A DNA stretch of 64,000 nt from JADLBR01 sp964651705 (GTDB lineage: Bacteria > Verrucomicrobiota > Verrucomicrobiia > JADLBR01). A program made the position numbers and the translations under genes. Under the pieces are notes generated by a model. That model worked only from the letters and a program-made list of their open reading frames with translations. It searched no databases and was not told the origin of the DNA. Below are positions 59,513 to 64,000 of this stretch, in pieces. Position 1 is the first letter of the stretch, and the number at the start of each line of letters is the position of its first letter. The stretch covers positions 48,819-112,818 of the forward strand of contig CAZYWZ010000004.1 in assembly GCA_964651705.1 (NCBI GenBank), in the 5' to 3' direction.

Positions 59513-61315
59513 ATGAGAAGTTGGATTCCGATTACCGCTGGCGTCGCCCTGGCCCAACTCGCCATGGCCGCCCCCATCGCCTTCCAAGAGGCCACAGTCA
59601 CGGAGGCCGTCAATCAGGTGGACGTCCTCTCCGGCGCCTCGCGCCGCAGCGCCCGCACCAGCGACCGCGTCCGCGGCAACGAGATCGTCCGGACCGGACA
59701 GCGCTCCCGCGCCGAACTGCGATTCCCGGACAACACCATCGCGCGCGTCGGCGCCAACGCCGCCTTCGCCTTCCGCACGGATACCCGCGGCCTCGAACTC
59801 CAGAAGGGAAGCGTCCTCTTCCACTCGCCCAAGGGCCTCGGCGGTGGCCAGATCCGCACCGCCGCCGCCACGGCCTCCGTGCTCGGCACCACCATCATTG
59901 TTTGCGCCACCCCAGAGGGCGGCTTCAAGGTCCTCGTCCTCGAGGGCAAGGCCAAGGTCCAGACCCCGAATGGCAGGTCCCTCGTCCTGCGCGCTGGCGA
60001 GATGACGTTCATCCTTGCCCGAAATGGCAACATCTCGCCCGCCCTCACCTTCCGCCTGAACCATCAGGTCCAGGACGCCAAACTCGTCAATGGCTTCGCC
60101 GCCGCCCTCCCCTCACTGGCCAAGATCGGCGACGCCGTCAAGCGCCAGGAGGGACTCATCCGGCGCGGCATCATGGACCCCACCCGGCTCCTCATAGGCC
60201 GCCTTCGTGACGACGAGAACCTCGAGCTCCTCGACCCCAACTCCGCCCCCCAGAACACCGACCCACTCCGCCGCTTGGACAACCCCGCCGCGCGCGAGCT
60301 CTTCCTCGCGCTCCTACACCGCTACCATGTGATGCTCAACCGCCCCGGCCTCGTGGACGACCGCCCACTCGACCCGCGACACATCGTCCATCCCGCGGAA
60401 CTCGATAGCCCGATCGCCTTCGAGGCCTTCCTGCTCGCCCTTTCCGATGCCGGGTTTCGTCCCCGGCCCCCATCCGGCGAAGGGCCCGGCGTCAACATCA
60501 TCGATGCCCCGGATTTCGCCTTCGCCCCACTCCAGGCCGCCTTCGTCGCCCGTGGCATCGCGTTCAACGATGCCACCATCAACCTCTCCCACTTCCGCGC
60601 CGCCGGCATCTTCACCTTCCTCTCCCTCGCCGATATCCTCATCCAGGGAAACCTCGAGGTCGGCGGCCTCCGCGGCATCGTCGACTTCCACGCGCGCGAC
60701 GTCATCCACTTCCCCTCCGGTTCCTCCATCGCCTCCCTGCACCCGGGCGTCAGCATGGTCTTCGCATCCGGCGGGCCCCTGCTCCTCGACGACGTCTCCT
60801 TCGATCTCCCACTCGGATCCCTGGCCCTCGCCTCAGCCCGCGATATCGACCTCCTCGATGTCACCGCAAACGCCGGAAAATCCATCCGGGTCAACTCCCG
60901 CAACAGCGTCCACCTCACCGACGCCAACCTCAGTTCGGCGGGCCCCATCCTCCTTAACTCGCGCGGTGCCATGGACCTGAGCGGCGGATCCCTGGATGCC
61001 GGAACCACGCCCTCGCCCAATCTCCTCCGCCTCACCGCCGGAAGCCGCCTCGACATCTCCGGCACCGCCCTCCTCGCCCAAAACATCCGTCTCCAGGCCA
61101 TCACCATCGCCCTCCGCGACGTCAATTTTCCCCCGGGCTCCGACGTCCTCCTCCGCTCCGGGAACGGCATGCTCGCCCCAAACCCCAACAATCTTACCCT
61201 CAACGGCGGCGTCGCCCTCCCCGGCTACGTCAATTACATCGACAATGTCCGCTACGGAGGGAGCCTCCTCTACGGCCAGCACCCCAATATCTCCATCCAG
61301 AAAATCAATCCCTGA
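59513..61315 (+). CDS. Exported FecR-domain protein with beta-rich C-terminus, paralog 2
   Basis: 600 residues. Signal peptide: P-I-T-A-G-V-A-L-A-Q-L-A-M-A-A-P. The FecR domain (residues 25-175) is closely similar to paralog 1 (R-T-G-Q-R-S-R-A-E-L-R-F-P-D-N-T identical). The shared C-terminal block N-I-R-L-Q-A-I-T-I-A-L, then L-R-S-G-N-G-M-L-A-P-N-P and N-I-S-I-Q-K-I-N-P, is also conserved. The middle is about 220 residues shorter than in paralog 1, which suggests loss or gain of beta repeats. The conserved last 60 residues may be an attachment or export signal of its own; that is inference. Confidence 0.82.
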   Translation: MRSWIPITAGVALAQLAMAAPIAFQEATVTEAVNQVDVLSGASRRSARTSDRVRGNEIVRTGQRSRAELRFPDNTIARVGANAAFAFRTDTRGLELQKGSVLFHSPKGLGGGQIRTAAATASVLGTTIIVCATPEGGFKVLVLEGKAKVQTPNGRSLVLRAGEMTFILARNGNISPALTFRLNHQVQDAKLVNGFAAALPSLAKIGDAVKRQEGLIRRGIMDPTRLLIGRLRDDENLELLDPNSAPQNTDPLRRLDNPAARELFLALLHRYHVMLNRPGLVDDRPLDPRHIVHPAELDSPIAFEAFLLALSDAGFRPRPPSGEGPGVNIIDAPDFAFAPLQAAFVARGIAFNDATINLSHFRAAGIFTFLSLADILIQGNLEVGGLRGIVDFHARDVIHFPSGSSIASLHPGVSMVFASGGPLLLDDVSFDLPLGSLALASARDIDLLDVTANAGKSIRVNSRNSVHLTDANLSSAGPILLNSRGAMDLSGGSLDAGTTPSPNLLRLTAGSRLDISGTALLAQNIRLQAITIALRDVNFPPGSDVLLRSGNGMLAPNPNNLTLNGGVALPGYVNYIDNVRYGGSLLYGQHPNISIQKINP

Positions 61316-61386
61316 CACACCCAAAATCTCCCACGACTCCCCTTGCTTTTCGCCCCCACCAATGCCTATATTTCTCTCCCCAATCA

Positions 61387-61467
61387 GCGCGAGTGGTGGA
61401 ATGGCAGACACGTACGTTTGAGGGGCGTATGCCGAAAGGCGTGGGGGTTCAAGTCCCCCCTCGCGCA
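61387..61467 (+). tRNA. tRNA-Leu (anticodon GAG)
   Basis: Folded by hand. The acceptor arms are GCGCGAG (61387-61393) and CTCGCGC plus discriminator A (61460-61467). The D-arm is GTGGAATGGCAGAC. The anticodon stem TACGT/GCGTA encloses the loop TTGAGGG, giving anticodon GAG. The long variable arm TGCC-GAAA-GGCG is typical of class II tRNAs, and the T-arm is GGGGG-TTCAAGT-CCCCC. CCA is not encoded (CTG follows). Confidence 0.95.
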
Positions 61468-61512
61468 CTGCCTTTCTACGAGACGAGGGAAACTCCCGTT
61501 CGACGGGTCAGT

Positions 61513-61532
61513 TTGTGACAGGCTTGTGACAG
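61513..61532 (+). repeat. Direct TTGTGACAG repeats upstream of integrase
   Basis: Two copies (61513-61521 and 61524-61532) 11 bases apart, about one helical turn, between the tRNA and the integrase start. They are candidate integrase or excisionase arm-binding sites. Confidence 0.4.
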
Positions 61533-61575
61533 ATTCTCCTTGACGATCCTGCCCCCGACCGCTCAAACGGGCGCC

Positions 61576-62847
61576 ATGAAGCGACTCCGGGTCGGGGCGA
61601 TCGAGGTCAAGATCTACGAAACAAGACAGGGCACGCACATCGCGGCGTTCCCCGACTGGGACGGCAAGAGGGTGCGCATCCACCGCGCGGACGCGCGCTC
61701 GGCCGAAAGCGCGGCGCGGAACCACATCCACCAGCACTGCGCCCCCGACGGCGCCGAAGAACGCCGCGCCGGGGACATTCTGAAACCCTTCGGCATCACC
61801 CCAATTGAAGCCGCCCGCATCGTCGCGGAGGCGCGCCAGCGTCCGAGCATCACGGTCGCCGCATTCTACCGGGACTTCCGCAATACCAAAGAGAATCGCG
61901 TGGGCGTTTACCGTCAACGCGACTTCACCAAACACATCGAGCGTCGCCTTGTCCCCCGCTTTGGGGATCGCCCCATTGCCTCGATTTTGGCCCCGGAGAT
62001 CGAACGATGGCTCGACGCATTGCCCGGCACAAACCGCACCCGGATGAACATCCGCGCCACGGTTGTCACTTTCTTCAGATCTGCGCGACGTCTCGGCTAC
62101 CTGCCGGAAGGCCCGACAGCCGCGGAGAAAGTCGAGCGGCCCGAACCTGAACCCCCCAAGAAGGAGTTCTTCAGTCCCGACGAAATGCGAAAACTCCTGG
62201 CGGCGGTCGATGTCGTTGTACTCCCACCCCTGGTACTCATCGGGTTCGGAGGGATGCGGTCCGAGGAACTCTGCGCCGCCAAGGGCGTAAAGCCCGTGCT
62301 TCACTGGAAGCACATCCGTTGGGAAGACTCCACCATTCGCGTCCCCGCCGACGTCAGCAAGACAGGCGAATGCCGATACATCGAAATGCAATCGAATCTC
62401 GTTCGCTGGCTAAAACCGTTCCGAGACCGAACCGGGCCCATCTTCACGATGGATCGGCTGGACGACAAATTCTTGAAGCTGGCCGCACGAGCCCGTGTCG
62501 CCTGGCGGCACAATGGCCTCAGGCACTCCTACGGAACCTACCGCGTAGCCGCTATCCAACAGATGGGGCAAGTTGCCCTCGAAATGGGCAACGAGGAAAC
62601 CATGATCAAGCGGCACTACTGGACTGCCGTACCCAAGAGCGAAGCCGGAAAATGGTGGAACATTTTTCCTCCCGACGGTTTTGTACCGATGCCGACGCGG
62701 TCTCGGCGGAACTCAACCCAAGCGAACAGCCAACACCGTTTGGTTGTGCCCAACGACTATTCGACCGAATTAAGAGGGCTTCGCCGCAAGCGAACGCCAC
62801 GGGGACGCCACTCCTCCCCGGCCCCCCATCAACGCCTACAACGCTGA
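61576..62847 (+). CDS. Tyrosine recombinase / integrase
   Basis: 423 residues from the ATG at 61576. Core-binding domain roughly residues 100-185, catalytic domain 195-360. Visible active-site residues are R228 (G-G-M-R-S-E-E), K262 (V-S-K-T-G), R316 in N-G-L-R-H-S and nucleophile Y348 (K-R-H-Y-W-T). The first His of the H-x-x-R box is Asn here, and the later H/W position is also Asn (M-G-N-E-E). Such variants occur in functional integrases, but both deserve note. The basic tail after residue 390 is low-complexity. It reads away from the adjacent tRNA-Leu. Confidence 0.85.
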   Translation: MKRLRVGAIEVKIYETRQGTHIAAFPDWDGKRVRIHRADARSAESAARNHIHQHCAPDGAEERRAGDILKPFGITPIEAARIVAEARQRPSITVAAFYRDFRNTKENRVGVYRQRDFTKHIERRLVPRFGDRPIASILAPEIERWLDALPGTNRTRMNIRATVVTFFRSARRLGYLPEGPTAAEKVERPEPEPPKKEFFSPDEMRKLLAAVDVVVLPPLVLIGFGGMRSEELCAAKGVKPVLHWKHIRWEDSTIRVPADVSKTGECRYIEMQSNLVRWLKPFRDRTGPIFTMDRLDDKFLKLAARARVAWRHNGLRHSYGTYRVAAIQQMGQVALEMGNEETMIKRHYWTAVPKSEAGKWWNIFPPDGFVPMPTRSRRNSTQANSQHRLVVPNDYSTELRGLRRKRTPRGRHSSPAPHQRLQR

Positions 62848-62934
62848 CGCCGCCGTTGGACGGTTCATTTCGAACTCAGATGCCAGCCTCATCTGCATTT
62901 ATTGCCCTGCACCACGGCTCAACACTGATTCAAG

Positions 62935-63336
62935 TCACCGCGCCTGGCCCCGTTCGGTGGCTGATCCAGACATTCCAGAATCACTTGACGCCCGGTGCGC
63001 TGGAAAGGTCTCCGTGGTTGTTGTCTCGGCAGGGCCACGATCCGTTGAAGATGATTCCAGTGGCTCTTCTTCCCCTTCCTCAACATGCACCACCAACTCC
63101 TTCGAAATCTGCGGCTTCACAACTCCCCCCAACTGGGCAGCCCTTTCGATCTTCGGATATTCGCGGTCGATGTATTCCATTATGAGCTTCCGCGCGAATG
63201 AACTGGGCGCCGGTTCCCAAACCCCATTCCTCCAGCTCTTAAACTCCGCCCCGATGGCGAGCTTGTCGAACCGCTCGCGGTAACCAACGGGCAGGTTCAC
63301 GGTGATGTTCTTCGTGTTGGGCGACGGCTGAACCAT
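62935..63336 (-). CDS. Small protein with ribbon-helix-helix-like N-terminus
   Basis: 133 residues from the ATG at 63336, convergent with the integrase. The N-terminal K-N-I-T-V-N-L-P-V-G-Y-R-E-R-F-D-K-L resembles the strand-helix start of ribbon-helix-helix DNA-binding proteins. A basic/aromatic middle (S-W-R-N-G-V-W-E-P, then F-A-R-K-L-I-M-E-Y-I-D-R-E-Y) and an acidic, Thr/Ser-rich disordered tail follow. It could regulate or assist excision of the element. The function is not established and the frame could start at a TTG seven codons upstream. Confidence 0.55.
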   Translation of the reverse strand: MVQPSPNTKNITVNLPVGYRERFDKLAIGAEFKSWRNGVWEPAPSSFARKLIMEYIDREYPKIERAAQLGGVVKPQISKELVVHVEEGEEEPLESSSTDRGPAETTTTETFPAHRASSDSGMSGSATERGQAR

Positions 63337-63491
63337 AGTCTGAATCAACTTAGCCAAGCATTTGAATTAAGTCAATTCTCCTTGAGAGGCAGGGCATTAG
63401 CCAGCCTTGCAACATTAAAGCGCTTTTTCTAACTTTTCAACGCACACTTGCTTGGCTTGCGTTACTTGCGCGTATATGGCACAGTTGGCCC

Positions 63492-64000
63492 ATGCACCAA
63501 CGCCGACACAGCAGCCCCGACAAGACGGATCAAGCCAACGCCGACCGTTCAGACCATTCGTTGGGGAGGCGAGCCGACCGATCGGCAGAACCGAGCCCTA
63601 GTATCCGCCGCGCCAGACCGCGTACCATCGCCAACCGTCCGGATCCCTCTCCGCATCGAGCCGACTCCAGAACGACCCCGCCGCCACCCAAGCGTGCTCG
63701 CAAGCACGCTGCCCCCGCTTCGTCGCGGCCGAAACAACGCAAACAATTCCGGCCGTCGGCACCGCCCCACCACGGCCCTCTCCCAGATATCGCGACTCCC
63801 TTTGCCGCTCTCACACACACCCTCAATCAAATCCGCACGACCGCCGAATCCATTCACCAACTGTTTATCTCCGCGTCCTCAGAGATCAGTGCCCTGAAGC
63901 ACCTCTCCCTCGATCAAACTGCCGCCCTCCTCTCCGCCTCCACCCGCTGTCACCGGTCACTTCAAAACCCGCCACGGGCGGTCGATTCAAAACCAGCCAG
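63492..64000 (+). CDS. Unknown protein with basic disordered N-terminus, 3' end missing
   Basis: I translated this frame directly; it stays open from the ATG at 63492 to the window end (169 codons). Residues 1-110 are rich in Arg, Pro, Ser and His with no recognisable motif (for example T-T-P-P-P-P-K-R-A-R-K-H). Residues 115-155 are amphipathic and helical (F-A-A-L-T-H-T-L-N-Q-I-R-T-T-A-E-S-I-H-Q-L-F, then S-E-I-S-A-L-K-H-L). The codon pattern of the helical part looks coding. A competing frame at 63448-63897 has no structured segment and was not kept. It belongs to the integrated element and no function is proposed. Confidence 0.45.
   Translation, partial: MHQRRHSSPDKTDQANADRSDHSLGRRADRSAEPSPSIRRARPRTIANRPDPSPHRADSRTTPPPPKRARKHAAPASSRPKQRKQFRPSAPPHHGPLPDIATPFAALTHTLNQIRTTAESIHQLFISASSEISALKHLSLDQTAALLSASTRCHRSLQNPPRAVDSKPA

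Larger units (their letters stand above)
61440..64000 (+). mobile_element. Integrative element at tRNA-Leu, left part only
   Basis: The tRNA 3' half is followed within 110 bp by a tyrosine recombinase reading away from it, then a small DNA-binding-like gene and a further open frame at the window edge. This is the usual layout for an element integrated in a tRNA 3' end. The other att copy lies outside the window. The T-arm/acceptor sequence (61442-61467) is the likely att core. Confidence 0.65.

Noticed and set aside
63448..63897. 149-codon plus-strand frame near the right edge
   Set aside because: The overlapping frame starting at 63492 contains a helical, coding-like segment and runs off the window; this frame is Pro/Arg-rich without structure.

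Overview
The window is a high-GC bacterial chromosome segment, most likely from a Verrucomicrobiota-type organism, possibly a metagenome assembly. The case is circumstantial: a long beta-rich protein ending in a PEP-CTERM sorting signal, an operon of sialidase-like proteins and formylglycine sulfatases, and many GC-rich palindromic repeats scattered between genes and even inside them. No rRNA or other strong taxonomic marker is present, so the assignment is an inference.

Layout. (1) Positions 1-6342 are the tnsA end of a Tn7-like transposon (tnsA-tnsB-tnsC-tniQ, minus strand, plus one cargo ATPase running off the left edge). It is inserted in a comM/yifB gene, whose 3' part survives at 6343-7016. 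(2) Positions 7.1-13.6 kb hold a minus-strand electron-transfer set: acyl-CoA dehydrogenase, ETF:quinone oxidoreductase, EtfB and EtfA. A divergent ruvB follows at 13.7-14.7 kb. (3) Positions 14.86-24.25 kb are an accessory island. Two direct ~215-bp elements with inverted-repeat ends bracket five orphan Rhs C-terminal toxin modules, each with an immunity-like gene. The modules lie in both orientations and all begin at the same short palindrome (CCTTGGACCAAGG) coding for the end of an Rhs core, yet no Rhs core is present. A duplicated MazF-like/DUF2281 pair, a HigB/truncated HigA pair and an IS200-type remnant lie between them.

(4) Positions 24.3-29.0 kb carry a minus-strand operon: SpoIVB-type S55 peptidase-like protein, secreted propeller protein, and left-handed beta-helix protein. 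(5) Positions 29.3-47.7 kb are a probable sulfated/sialylated glycan utilisation locus: GntR regulator with a palindromic operator, YidR-like propeller, three sialidase-like proteins, a DapA/NanA-family aldolase, four sulfatases, a broken FAD oxidoreductase and a sodium:solute symporter. Most of it is one tightly packed operon with successive ATGA stop-start overlaps. (6) Positions 47.8-61.3 kb encode surface and envelope proteins: a 1497-residue PEP-CTERM protein, an eight-heme cytochrome with HEAT and TPR-like regions, and two paralogous FecR-domain beta-rich proteins flanking an outer-membrane beta-barrel.

(7) From 61.4 kb a tRNA-Leu(GAG) is followed by a tyrosine recombinase, a small DNA-binding-like protein and an open reading frame that leaves the window. 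This looks like the integrase end of an element using the tRNA 3' end as its attachment site.
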